This document shows, piece after piece, positions 10,855 through 21,897 of a stretch of 64,000 nucleotides of DNA; the first letter of the stretch is position 1, and each line of letters begins with the position of its first letter. This stretch comes from Vitrella brassicaformis (Eukaryota; Sar; Vitrellaceae): assembly GCA_001179505.1 (NCBI GenBank), contig CDMY01001000.1:163605-227604 (forward strand), in the 5' to 3' direction. The notes under the pieces were generated by a model, which ran no database searches, had not been told where the DNA came from, and saw only the letters and a list, made by a program, of their open reading frames with translations. Made by a program: the position numbers and the translations under genes.

Positions 10855-11648
10855 CCACAGGGCAACAGATCTCTCTCAGAGGCAGTGCCTGAACCACACA
10901 GACAGACACAGACAGACAGACAGACCGATGTGAACGGATCTGCGCGTTTTTTGATTGCCATCGGTTCGCTTGTCCCACCTGAGGCTCTCCAAGGCGAAAG
11001 GACGTGCCGTCACCGTCTTCAAGTTGCGAGACTCTTCTTCGCGATCGGATTCTCTGCAGGAATACCGCTATTCGTTGCATCATTTGGCGCTTCGAGGACG
11101 TCCGGTGGGAGTGAGGAGAAGTAAGGGATCGAGGAAAAATTCAGATCATTCATCCCACCTTGTGTGGTCTGCGTGTGTGTCCTTCAAGGCGAGAGGCGGT
11201 CTCTCTGTGCGCGTGTGCGTGTGATGTGTGTGCCCGTGTGTTCGCCAAGCGGATTGGCGGCTCTTGGCAAACTTGAAGGCATCAGGTGAGTCACTCTCCC
11301 GACCCGTGATGGATGTGTTGTGCAGTTCCAAACTATCGGCAACAGATGCAGTTATGCCACGTGTTATGCCAGGCCGCCTGTGGCTTGGAGAAACGACGGC
11401 TTCCTTCTTGCCAGCTTCGCACCGAAGAGAGAAGGGAAGAGGGGTGAGCTCAGGGCCGAAGGGCGCGTCGATAGTGAGCTGCGTGGGCTGTTTGACCGAC
11501 ATAGGAAGTCGTTTTGGCAGATCACTCATCGGCCTCAACACAGTAGAGGTGAGCACCGCCGAAATGAAAGAGAAGATCTGATGCGACGCGATGCGTCACT
11601 GTGGATGGGCGGCGGCATGTCATGTGTGTGTGTGGGTGTAGGAGGGCC
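10855..11648. other. 5' region of the BTB copy and shared leader of the GLLDG-FKBP gene
   Basis: About 10880-10990 is the minus-strand upstream region of the BTB copy (GATGTGAACGGATCTG motif), also seen near 34000 and 41920. About 11420-11535 is a leader shared with 34180-34290, 38600-38700 and 42030-42150: GATAGTGAGCTG, TTTGGCAGATCACTCATC and CAGTAGAG|GTGAGC. Splicing this leader to the acceptor just before the ATG at 11649 gives stops in the leader frame, so I treat it as a spliced 5' UTR exon. Confidence 0.5.
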
Positions 11649-12040
11649 ATGAGTGACCACCGTGGTGTCGGACTGCTGGACGGCCATTTCGTCTATGAGG
11701 ACGGCAGTGACGGCTACGAAATGGACGTCAAGGGGCAGCGGGTGGCCATCAAGCCTTCGTTCCATTCGCACATCAAATTCTGCTTCGAACACCACGACGA
11801 GAGAGCGGCTGAGCCACACACAGGTGTGCTGCAGCCTGCCTTGTTGCCCTTTTGTGTGTCAGGCCATCTGGCGCTTCCAAGCGCCGCCGTCAGGACCAGC
11901 ACAACGGGCCACCACCACCACCAGCAGTAGCAGCGGCAGGCATTCCTGACGGCTTCAGTGTGTCGCCATCTGGTGTGCGATATCGCATCTTCGTTCTCGG
12001 CACCGGCAGGATGCCAACTTTAGCCGACCAGACCATATAC
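11649..12040 (+). CDS. GLLDG-module / FKBP-like gene, interrupted before the assembly gap
   Basis: The ATG at 11649 follows a splice acceptor and starts MSDHRGVGLLDGHFVYEDG, then HIKFCFEHH, the N-terminal module shared with the loci at 34.4, 38.8 and 42.3 kb. The second exon, 11863-12040, encodes a basic linker (ASKRRRQDQHNG), a proline run and the start of the FKBP-like domain (GVRYRIFVLGTGRMPTL). At 12041 a GTGGGT donor occurs and homology stops; any remaining exons would lie at or beyond the N gap (12334-12633). Unlike the other cassettes, the FKBP domain is cut here after about 25 residues, near where the multi-intron copy at 28.6 kb also has an intron. Partial gene or decayed copy. Confidence 0.6.
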
Positions 12041-12333
12041 GTGGGTTTGTGTGTCGTGTGTGTGCGTGAATGCGAGAGCTGCGTGGGAAATGAGAGAGAG
12101 ACAACACGATATCCCTAGCTGCCTTGCTGTTTCGTGTGTGCCCTCGTTTGCTGTTTATGTATGAACATTGATCGCCCTCCGGAGCCAGTGCATTCAGCTG
12201 GGCCGGTCAGCCAGGTCACTCAATCAATCAAGCTAACCACCACGTACGTACGTCCCTTCTGATCTGTGATGTGAGAGGTAGACGGAGAACAGTGTGTGTG
12301 TGCACGTGTGTGGGGGGAAGGGGGGGGGGGGGG

Positions 12334-12633
12334 NNNNNNNNNNNNNNNNNNNNNNNNNNNNNNNNNNNNNNNNNNNNNNNNNNNNNNNNNNNNNNNNNNN
12401 NNNNNNNNNNNNNNNNNNNNNNNNNNNNNNNNNNNNNNNNNNNNNNNNNNNNNNNNNNNNNNNNNNNNNNNNNNNNNNNNNNNNNNNNNNNNNNNNNNNN
12501 NNNNNNNNNNNNNNNNNNNNNNNNNNNNNNNNNNNNNNNNNNNNNNNNNNNNNNNNNNNNNNNNNNNNNNNNNNNNNNNNNNNNNNNNNNNNNNNNNNNN
12601 NNNNNNNNNNNNNNNNNNNNNNNNNNNNNNNNN
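12334..12633. other. Assembly gap, 300 N, between poly-G runs
   Basis: Exactly 300 N with G runs on both sides (GGGG... up to 12333 and from 12634). The same G tract on both sides suggests an unresolved homopolymer and a default gap length rather than a measured one. From 12634 to 13076 only a 60-codon open frame (12690-12872) is seen, with no recognised domain. Confidence 0.8.
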
Positions 12634-13076
12634 GGGGGGGGGGGGGGTGTGCACACATGGATGAGCTCACTGGCATGAATTAGGGCCACTTGTTGTGTTC
12701 ACTGGACTGCTATCACTCGCGATGCGAGCCATCGGTTGGTGATGGGACACCTGAGACACGTTACACACTGAAGTCAACGGAACTACGCGACATGCTCTCT
12801 CTCAAGGCGGTCAATCAGATAGCTGCTCGTCTGTCAGAAATGTCAACTTTCGGCCCTCAAGAGATGGAATAAATCCTGAAAGAGTGCCATGTCCTGGCTG
12901 CATGCGCATGGGGGCAAGACCGGATGTCTTGAAGGTGGCCCCCCGTCTGCATGCAGGACGCGCCCTTCCACGCCGCTGCTATTCACCGCGTCTCTTCATT
13001 CCGTCGCATTCCATCCCAATTGTTCCATCCGAGTCAATGATGGCCCCATTTGAGCGTGACTGATAAGTTGTTCACC

Positions 13077-14250
13077 ATGCAGCGCCTGTCCGTCCTTCTC
13101 CTCTTGACAGCGTCATCGGCCGCTTCCCTCTTGGCCCACGACATGGCCTCCTCCGCTGAGATGAGCAATCATCTTGAGCAGTCGGGGCTCGGCGTGCACC
13201 CCGCAATCCTCCACAGACCGGCCCACAATGCCGCGGCCAAGGACGTCCTGCACCTGCTCGCCACTCACAGACAGGCATCAGCAGCATCAGCAGCAACACC
13301 GGACAGAAACGAAACGGCCGTCTCCATGCTGGCCATGCGGCACCCAGGAAGCCATGTCATTGACCTACCGTCTCGGCACAGAAAGGAGAGTAAGGGCCGA
13401 GACGGTAGGAGACACACACACACGGTTGGTTGTCGAGCTGTCGGTCGCGTTAGAGTCTGGAGTTGCGTGTGTGTCTGTCTGTGTCGGTGCAGCCACCAGC
13501 AAGATTGAGACGGGAAGTGAGAGCCAGCGAGCCATCCCCCAGCTGGGCAAAGGTATGTTTGTCATGGCGACGATGCAGTGAGCACAGTGCCGTGATGGCC
13601 TGTCTCGCTCAGATGAGGACCTCCTTGTCGGCTTGTCGGAGGACAACTCGGCCGCCGACGCCCACCACCACCCATCACTCATCGAGAGAAATACAAGTGA
13701 GCCACTTGGCTTCCCTCGTCCCCTTCTCTAGCGGTGCAGCACATTGCTGTCTTTGCCCTTCTCGGCGGTCGCCGCCCTTGTCGTGTGTCATCATGCAGCC
13801 GACATCCATGGGCCTGGTGTTCCTCCCGAGATTCCGAGACAAATGGAGGTGAAGATGGAGGCAATACGGACGCTCACGAAGGGGCAGATCAAGACCGTCA
13901 AAGGCCTCTGCGAGACCGCCTGGATCCATTGCAGTGTGATGCGCAGCCACGTCGTTTCAAAGCCCAAATCTGTGCTGCGCAAAAAGAAGAAGGTAACTAA
14001 GATGGCCACACGCGCAGACTCAGTCCACATGCCCCAGAGAGAGAAGCTCTATATGTATGCGTTGCTGCAGGCGCAGAAGTGGAAAGAAGTGCCCAGTGCG
14101 AAAGGCTTCTGGAATCGGAGGGAGTGTCGCTCCTCGAGGGGTTTGTGGCAACAGGAGACAGCTTTGCCAATTTTCCTCCGTTACCCTCTCCTGTGCAGCC
14201 TTGACGAAGGAGGGAACTTCGGGCCCGGATCAAATTTCAAAATCATGTGA
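13077..14250 (+). CDS. Predicted secreted protein of unknown family
   Basis: The ATG at 13077 opens a signal peptide (MQRLSVLLLLTASSAASLLA). Exons 13077-13389, 13493-13552, 13613-13696 and 13799-13992 or further join in phase: His/Ala-rich N-terminal region, IETGSESQRAIPQLGK, DEDLLVGLSEDNSAADAHHHP, then MEVKMEAIRTLTKGQIKTVKGLCETAW and a K-rich patch. The frame runs open to a TGA at 14248-14250. Alternative splicing at 13993-14070 and about 14200 is possible and could link it to the exons from 14.3 kb onward. No known domain is recognised. Confidence 0.5.
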
Positions 14251-14591
14251 GCAAGGAGATGATGTGCAGGCGTGTGCACCGCGTGTCGGCGGGCAGGTTC
14301 AAAAAGGGCGGCTTTGGCTTGGTGCTCTTCGCAGAGATTGACAGAGGCACGTGGGCATGGACACGCGTGTGCATACTACGGGTCTGTCTGTATCGTTTCT
14401 GTGTGTATGGCTGTGTGTGTGGATTGATGGCATGCAGAGATGCTGATTTCGCCGACGGACAATGTGCCAGGTACCCATGTGCCCACGGCCAATGCTGTGA
14501 GTCGCTATTCATATTCGTGACGGTGTACGTTTTGTTCACATATACGGATGAAGCGAGTGAAAGAGAAAGTGGCATTTTGCGCGTCGTAATC

Positions 14592-15655
14592 ATGCCGCGG
14601 AGTGACTACGAGTCCCAGTTGTACGACGATTCCGATAGGAATGCGCCAACCGAAAACCTCCTGAAGGAGTTAGAAAGTGCGCCAGCTATCGAGATGATGC
14701 AACACACATTGGCATCCGCTAGGGTGTGTGTATGTGTGTGCGTGTGTCTGTGCAGATTACGCGGCCATCTGGGAAGAGATATCATCAGGAGCCATCTCTG
14801 CCGAGAAAATGCCGCAGATTCCTAAGTATTACCTGCCGAAGGAGGAGCTGACAGGTCGGTATGCGCAGACTCATCCACACCCGCACATCGAAGCAAACAG
14901 AGCCTCTGTTGTTTCTCTATCGTGCATACAAACAGCGCTCATCATAGGGCGTCTTCGCGGCATCGAAGTGAAAGACCTACTTTACGTTGACACGAAAGAC
15001 CTGCTTTACGGCCACATTCGACGCGACATCCCGTGGCACCAGGTGGTGCCTGTGCGCCTCAACGGCGAGAGAAAAGACCTGACATTGGGTGCCTTCATAG
15101 TGGCACTCTTGGCTGTGGGAATTTATGGTAAACAACATGCGTGAATCGATGGAGTCCGCGCCAGTCTTACGTCTTCAGGCCTCAACAGAAATGCGGGCCA
15201 TCGACACCAAGACATTGACCATGGTATGGATATATGCGTGAAGCCAGGTGCAAGTGGGACCTCTCTCAGTGAGTGGGTCTCTCTCTATGTGTGTGTGTGT
15301 ATGTGTGGGGGTGTGTCTTCTCAACAACCTGCAGCTGATCGATCTCAGCTCTATGCGCAAGATCCCGTCCGGCAAGACCTATGGTCTTAAGGACATGTCG
15401 GGCGTCAAGACGTGCGCCATGCATACCGCAACACATGACCACAAATGTGTGCAGGTGTACCATTCACTCATTTCATCCATTTGATGCTTGTGCAGGATCG
15501 CCGGGGAGATTGTGGAGCAGCTCCTCAAGAAACAGCCGAAGAACAAGAGCCTCCAAGAGCTGGACAGCCTCCTTGGTTTGAGATCCTTTTCGCTGGACTT
15601 TTTCCAACGGGTGATTGATTTGGCCCTCGGCAGCGCCAACCAACCAGTCGGCTGA
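14592..15655 (+). CDS. Multi-exon protein of unknown function (possibly the 3' half of the 13.1 kb gene)
   Basis: The first solid exon starts MPRSDYESQLYDDSDRN and runs to about 14722 (EMMQHTLASA). Further exon-like segments are about 14757-14853 (DYAAIWEEISSG, then YYLPKEELT), 14940-15128 (RGIEVKDLLYVDTKDLLYGH, LGAFIVALLAVGIYG), about 15334-15440 (LIDLSSMRKIPSGKTYGLKD) and 15497-15655 (IAGEIVEQLLKKQPKNKSLQ, ending NQPVG, TGA). There is one hydrophobic segment in the middle. Some junction phases do not close, so the exon set is provisional. Additional exons at about 14280-14340 and 14430-14470 may belong here. Confidence 0.45.
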
Positions 15656-16520
15656 CATGCAGCTGGGATATCTGCCTGTCTGCCCAGTACCAGTCCCCCA
15701 ACAGCAAAAGCGACAAACTACCATTTGCAGACGACACCATGCCGTAGTGCGACTCGCATGGGATGAGAGGACCAGTTGAAGGGAAGATGTACAGGCAGTG
15801 CGTGTGGAAAGCTCAAAGTGAATGCATCAGCTTTGATCTCTCATGGCGGGAGCAGTTTGGGGGAGGGACAGGGAGAGGGAGAGATCAAGGTGATTCGGCC
15901 AGCCAAGCGGCCGAGTCAGCAGGCCTGCTGTCCCTGGAGATGATGCACATCTTTTGATGTCAAGTCCATCTTCGGGATGTTTTGCCTTATCGAGCTCGAG
16001 TGATATGCCTCCGTCCCACTCTACATCTGTCGAGATCGATATCGGTCGCCGGGCAGACACCGACGGCCGACAGAATTGCAAAGGCACACATACAAGAAGG
16101 AACGAGCCCATCATCCACCGTCAGCAGTGCATTCCCCGTCGCTGCATTCATTGATTGATTGACTCCTCGGCCCTCTGTTGCACTCGTCTGTCCACCCATT
16201 CACACGCATTTCGGCCCTCGGCGATGAGTTCGATCCTGCATGCTTGCGAGATTAGCTCGCAGACAAAAGGGGGCTTCCATTCCCTTTTTTTGGGATAAGT
16301 GAGCGAACAATGAGCACATGGGCGTCCACCGACGACAGAAATGAATCGCTTTCCCTGCGTGTGTGTCATTTGTGCAGACAGTGCTCGTCAGATATCTCAC
16401 CGCATTCATTGCCGTCAGATAGACAAAGGCGTTGGAAAGACCTGAGGGCGACAGACAGACAAACAGCCTCACACACAAACAAATACGGGCAGGCGCTTGT
16501 GTTGTGTGTTGATGTGATGG
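15656..16520. other. Intergenic
   Basis: No supported exon chain. It has fewer simple repeats than the neighbouring intergenic DNA. It probably contains the 3' UTR of the upstream gene and the promoter and 5' exon of the RING-FKBP gene. Confidence 0.4.
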
Positions 16521-17779
16521 GTGAGCAGGTTCGTGTGGATTGGTGGCCTTGTCCCCGACCGCATCAACAGCGCCTCTCCTCTCTGTCGCCCTCAGATGGG
16601 AGGTGGGCAGCACACCACACTTGACGAGCTGTATATGTGTGTGTGTGTATGGATCCCAGGGTCCCAATCAGCCCGTTTGTTGAGTGCTTCCACTGGCGAT
16701 GATGATGCATCGCGGTGTGTGGTGTGCATCCATGAGTACGACACACACACGGGTGCCGCACACACGCCCCTCGTACTCGGCCAATGCGGTACGTACGGGG
16801 GCAAGGATGGTTGGCCGAGACACACACATAGTTTTGCGTATTCCATCGCATCCATGTGTGTGTCTTGTGTTGTGTTGGTGTGTGAAGGTCACACCTTCTG
16901 TGCCCACGTGAGCCGGCAGACAGACAGACAGACAGACAGACAGACTGCAGCGAGAATGTCTTTGTTCTTCATGACGTGTTGGTTTGTTTCATTCAGTGTG
17001 TAGCGCGCATAAAAGGACTCGACGGCAGCGTCAAGTGTCCCACGTGCAGGTGAGTGGGCATGTGTGAAGGTCATGAGCAATCCTGACCCATTCATCTCTC
17101 CCTCTCTCTCTCCCTCTCTCTGTTTCTCAGGGCTGTAAGTCGGGAGGATGTCATCAAGAAGAACAACGCACTCGTCACCCTCCTCGAGTACATGCGGCCA
17201 TCTGACGGCACCGCTGGACGGCAGCAGCAGGCCGGTAATGCGACCACCACCACCACCACCGCAGCAGCAGCAGCAGCAGGGCACGTCAGCAGCAGGGTCG
17301 CCACCACACCACATGGAGCACGGCAGACCAGCAGGTAAGGCTCGCCAGAGAGCAGAGGAGCACTGAACACAGTTGATCTCGCCATCTGTCCTTTTTGTTC
17401 GTACAGCAATGGCGCCACACTCCGTCAGCGGCAGGAGGGCTCCTCACTGTCACAGCAGCAGCCGGCCAACAGCAGCAGTGTCGGCCGTCGGACGGGCACA
17501 TCGCGGTATGGCTACCGATATGAGGTGGTGCAGGAGGGCACCGGCAGAGTGCCCACACTTTTCGACACCGTCAAGATCGACCGGATTGCGTGGGATGATG
17601 GATTCGACGGCCAGCGCAAAGCATGCGATGTCCATGGGGAGGTGATTCGGGTGTCTGGTCGGGGTGAGTGGAAGCGTGAGGCGTTGCTGGCGATGCGTGA
17701 GGGCGAGATTAGGCGAATCACAGCGCCACCCAGATATCCTGCCCGCTTCCGTCAGCTGCGGTTGATCAGCATAGAGTAG
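16521..17779 (+). CDS. RING finger protein with FKBP-like C-terminal domain
   Basis: Coding exons read as about 16536-16625, 16657-16788, 16888-16907, 16997-17049, 17131-17334 and 17407-17779. They join in phase into a RING finger (CVVC..., QCGHTFCAHC, then VKCPTCR), a helix (EDVIKKNNALVTLLEYM), a poly-Thr/poly-Ala linker, and the FKBP-like cassette (YGYRYEVVQEGTGRVPT, AWDDGFDGQ, EALLAMREGEIRRI, RQLRLISIE, TAG at 17777). The RING would bind an E2 and support ubiquitin transfer. The FKBP-like domain is shortened: the proline-rich 80s loop of classic FKBPs is missing. The initiator codon is not resolved and an upstream exon is likely. The conserved 3' element follows at 17780. Intact as read. 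Confidence 0.82.
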
Positions 17780-17860
17780 GAGAGACTGCACACACACGTG
17801 TGGGCGGCTGTGTGTGTCACACACTCATGTGTGTGGCCGGGGGCTCTGCCCTCTGTCCCT
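17780..17860. repeat. Conserved 3' element of FKBP cassettes (reference copy)
   Basis: Right after the stop codon come GAGAGA, a short (CA)n, GGCGGCTGTGTGTGTCACAC, ACTCATGTGTGTGGCCGGGG and GCTC. The same order follows cassettes on the + strand at 23003, 27284, 35006, 39421, 43067 and 51343. On the minus strand it lies before 8157, 8682, 9016, 25525, 32297, 36958 and 44724. The TGTGTGTG/CACACA blocks can pair as a hairpin. Conservation past the stop codon in at least 14 copies suggests either a functional 3' end signal or that it travels as part of one mobile unit. Confidence 0.8.
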
Positions 17861-18389
17861 GTCTGACTGTGTCCCTCGGGTGTCGAGTAAAGGAAGGAAC
17901 GCGTCGTTGATGTTTGTGTGCCGTGGCCCAGTCTGTGTGCTGTGTGTGGCTCTTTCTTTCGGTGATAGCTGTATCAGGTGTGTAGGTTTGGGAGGGGCTT
18001 CTCGCCAGTCCCTGTATCGACTCCCAACATGTCCCTGTGTCGACTTCTCATCATGTCCCTGGAGCTTCTGCCTTCATTCTAACTGCATGTCCGTTAGTGG
18101 CTTATCAGCGGACCGAATGAGTTATGAATCACCCATGGAAATGAACCAACAGACAAGCATGAAACTCGCCACACGCCTGACTGAGGAGAAGGTGCAAGCA
18201 TGTCTCATCGGGGGGCGGGTGAGTGAGTGACACACTGCAGTGTGTCATGGTCCCAACGGATGATTCATTGGATGCTCATTGACACATTGGGTCGGTCCGG
18301 CGCACACATGCATGCAAACATCCCCCACTCACACCGACAGCAACACCTCACATCCGACACGAACAACCACATGTTTGCAGACTCACTGC

Positions 18390-18730
18390 GTTCTCTCCCA
18401 TTTCGTGCTGTCTGTCTGTCTGCTTTGGTCGCCCGTCGGTGTCTGCCGATCGCTCATCGAGAAGGGATGCCTCTCCATGGACAGACGGCAGACACCGCCC
18501 TGAGACGAGAGCATACACCAAGACACACGAAACAGACACAACGCGATTGATGTATGTATCATCTCATAGCCGCTTTCTTCCCTCCCCGTGTCTGTCATTC
18601 GTGTGCCCCCATATGTGCAGGGCAGCAGATCGACGACGAGTCACCGGCCCATCAGTGTGTGTGACGTGCCGGCATTTCATCGAACGACGCGCCACCCGAC
18701 ACACACGGCAGCAGAAAAGGGGCAGAGAGA
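18390..18730. repeat. Dispersed repeat, copy 2 (inverted relative to 6630-6920)
   Basis: The reverse complement matches 6630-6920 through CCGGCACGTCACACACACTG and GACACGGGGA landmarks, plus the GTCTGCTTTGGTCG arm at 18416-18432. No exon chain was found inside. The wider interval 17861-18965 is otherwise gene-free, with a TATACATATACA run near 18825-18850. Confidence 0.7.
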
Positions 18731-18965
18731 GCATACCACACGATACATAGTCGGAAGGGAAGGAAAATATGTTTGTGTGTATATGTACAGATCTGGCTGA
18801 CTGCATACGAATACCTACATAGGTGGACATATACATATACATATACACTAGCCGCCCCGTGCACCACACTCAGACACAGGTCGAGATGATATGGCCGCCC
18901 ACCCGCGGGCCGCCCACCAAGTCAGGCAGTCAGTCAGTCAGTCAGGCAGTCAGCCAGGCCGTTAG

Positions 18966-20246
18966 TCAGTTGATGTGCATGCCGGTGAGTGAGGCCACCA
19001 GGTGGCTCAGCGGGTCGCGCGCAGCCCGGGGAATCCGCAGCACATTGTCGCCACGCAGTGACAGCTCCTGTGTGGCGCACACTGACAGACTAACACGGTA
19101 CCTGCACACACACACACACACACACGCACACACACACATGGTGTGTTGGTTCATCTGTGTGTGACCCCCCATTCCCCCTCCCACCGTGTGACGTCCGATT
19201 TGTTGAGTTGTGTGTGTGGCGGCAGGACCTCCTTCACCCTGCCCTCCAGGCCGTTGATCTCCGGCCGACGGACCACACCGCACAACCACACATCATCGCC
19301 AACTCCAACCGAACCAGACCTGGTCACACACAGAGAGAGCGGAAGTTGTGATGGCTGACAGACAAGCGGCTGCATATTCTCTCTGATTCAGTGACGCACT
19401 GACTCACTCACTCGGTATTGTCGTCTTTGCCTTTGGTGAGCTTTCTGACGTGCCCCTGGCACACGGCCATCCTGGCTAGGTGCAGTCGGAGTATTGCTCT
19501 GTCCTGCTCGGCCGGCCCAAACCACTTGAAGGCCTCCATGTTCTCCTCGACCTTCGCCCCCCTCTCTGCCCCAATGATGACGGCCGCCCACTTGGCGGCC
19601 AGCTCACGGCGGCCCGTAATGAGGCCATGGCGACTGAAGAAGAGGCCGTGGTGGGCCGTCATCAGACAGTCGGCATACGACTGGCCCAGGGAGTCGTCTT
19701 CGAGGGCCGTGGCGTAGTAGTAGCTGGCCAGCCATGTGGCTGCCGTGCCGTCGGAGTGCCTGACGGCCACCTCACGCAACGGGCCGCCCAGCTCATCGGC
19801 CACCGGAGCGGCAGACAACGACGAGCCAGAGGGCTTCTGGATGCGCTCAATGACACAGCAATTGTCCTGCAGACAGACAGACAGACAGACAGACAAACAC
19901 TCCACTCAGAGAGTATCTCAATCTGTCTCACCTGTCGGCACGTGGGGCACCTGAAGAGGACCATCTGCTCACCCCGGGCGCCCGTCGGCCGCGACGCAGA
20001 ATCGGCGAAAAACGCCTTGGCCTCGCCACTCAGACACTGCAGTGCCGGCAGTCAGCAAACATACAAACACAAGTGCATCCCTTCCTGCCTGCCTCTCTGT
20101 CTGCCTGCACTCACCTCAAAGCAGAAAAAGTGGTCGCATCTGAGCCTCGCGAGATCGGTCTTGCCTGCAAGTGCCTCATGGCAGATGACACACTGGGCAT
20201 CTTTGGGTGGCATGACATAGCGCCGCGGGAGGACGTAGGCAGCCAT
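18966..20246 (-). CDS. RING-HC protein with a C-terminal NG..GR..V repeat-type domain
   Basis: Minus-strand exons: 20246-20115, 20036-19932, 19866-19412, about 19319-19238 and 19101-18966. The first three splice in phase into a RING-HC finger: CVICHEAL, LRCDHFFCFECL, FRCPTCRQ. The middle region (about 19800-19430) is helical and rich in WLASYYYATALED and AAKWAAVIIGAERG, perhaps Sel1/TPR-like. The end (VRRPEINGLEGR, then YRVSLSVC...LSLRGDNVL) resembles the small 'rPeLNG..G.V...RY.V.L' domain common in algal proteins. The phase of the last junction does not close by eye, so a small indel or another splice site is possible. Predicted E3 ubiquitin ligase. Its promoter faces the TLDc gene. Confidence 0.75.
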
Positions 20247-20500
20247 GGGATGCCTTCCTCCTTCCGACGTATGAGTTATCTATGCCCCAACCCAACTCTG
20301 GTGGTCTATGCGTCACACACCAGCTGCACATGCACACACACGGCCAACAATACCTATGAATGCATTGTGCGCATTTCTCTCCACTGCACGTCCTGGCGAC
20401 CATTTGCGAGCTTGAAATCCCCTAGGGCACACGGTGAAACCGCCATCTTGCGTGAGATCTGAGGCTTGTTTCTGTTTCCTTTCTCGTCCTTTTCCCTTCA
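20247..20500. promoter_or_regulatory. Divergent intergenic region between the RING and TLDc genes
   Basis: Only 254 bp separate the two ATGs, which point away from each other, so both promoters must fit in this space or overlap the 5' UTRs. No TATA box is obvious. The region is less repetitive than most intergenic DNA here. Confidence 0.5.
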
Positions 20501-21490
20501 ATGAGTCGGCAGTTGTCAGTTCCCCATGTGGTGCAGCGGTTCTTCAATCCTGCTCTCTCCTCCTCCACCACGGAGGAGGACGATGACACAGTCACCAACG
20601 AGATGGTTCAGGGGGTGCTGGCGGACCACCAGGACACCAAGCAGCAGCTCCTCGCCACACAGAAGCAGCTGATTGACGAGCTGACGAGAGAGAGGGACGA
20701 TTGGAAGAGGCGCTGTGAACGTGCCGAGGCGAAGCTGACCGAGTTCCAGGCACGTTGCGGCTACTTTGGGGCTCATCAGGATAGTGTGCTGACTGTACTG
20801 AGCGCGAGAGATCACGCGCAGCTGATCGAGTGGCTCGGCGGCGACAGGACGCTCGTCCAGCTATACAAGTAAGGCACACCAGCACCGCGATGTCCAGGCG
20901 GTGTTTCTTCATCAACCGTTCTCTCCCTTTGTGTGTGTACTTGTTTCTTTCTCAGGGCCACGCGTGATGGTGGGATGTATGGGAGCCTGCTGGACAGAGT
21001 GGGCGGTGCGCGTGGCCTCCTGTTCATCATCCGCGTCGGGTCACTTCGATTCGGTGCCTATATGAGCGGAGGCATCGACGTGCCCGACACCAATCGCCCT
21101 TGCGACGTATGGTTCTTTTCCCTCACTGGCCATGATTTCAGCGGCCCCACAAAGATCCCTTTGCGGCACAAAAACAATCAGATGGTCAGTATCGCCGCTA
21201 GGGATGGAGCACTCGAGAGCAGAACCGGTGAAAACAAGGCCAGAATGTGCATTGGTGGTGGGGGGATTCTGTGGCTGGGGTATGGCGATAATGATGCCCC
21301 TGCTGCGGACATTCGAAGGATTCAACACTGGGTGCACAAGGATGATGTGCCAGCGGGTTATACAGGGATGCGGGCTGCCGTCGCTGAGATATCGAGCTCC
21401 CAATGCGGCTTCCTGGGCAGCAACGAGCTCTTCACTGCTGAAGAGCTGGAAGTGTGGCATGTGGTTAGACTACATTTTGAGAGTGAATAG
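20501..21490 (+). CDS. Coiled-coil protein with TLDc-like domain
   Basis: Two exons, 20501-20868 and 20956-21490, join in phase (LVQLYK|ATRDG). The N-terminal part is acidic, then a coiled coil (QLIDELTRERDDWKRR...AEAKLTEF). From LYKATRDGG onward the pattern fits a TLDc domain: LYxxxRDG, GLLFIIRVGSLRFGAYMS, CDVWFFSLTGH, and the terminal LFTAEELEVWHVV. TLDc proteins act in oxidative-stress protection and V-ATPase regulation in other eukaryotes; the role here is unknown. The ATG at 20501 is the first in frame. Stop TAG at 21488. Length about 300 residues. No damage seen. Confidence 0.78.
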
Positions 21491-21897
21491 GCTTGTTTCT
21501 CTCTGCGTGCATCGGTCCGCGTTCGTCTGAGTGCTTCTGCACTGTGTCAGTTTTGTTATTTATACCGTGACGTGTTGACAGTGACGAGATTACCATGAAG
21601 CTGCATACATGTGTGCGGCATGACCATAGAAAGGCAGACTCTCCTGTGTGTGTGTGTAAGTGTGCGATTTCTCGTGGATCATGGATCTGTGCGATTCATC
21701 CTTAGCCGACCAATAATACACAGGCATGTCTCACAACCAAGGGGCTCTCCCCGAAACCGCTGCCTTGAGGGGCAGCCGATAGGTGAGCGAACGAGAAGCG
21801 CATTGTGGAGCAGATCCCAAGGCCACATCGTCCCCACCGACGCTCCCGTTCGTGTGGCGTGTGTGGAGCAGATCTCGGCTGTGTGCATGAGAGTCTC

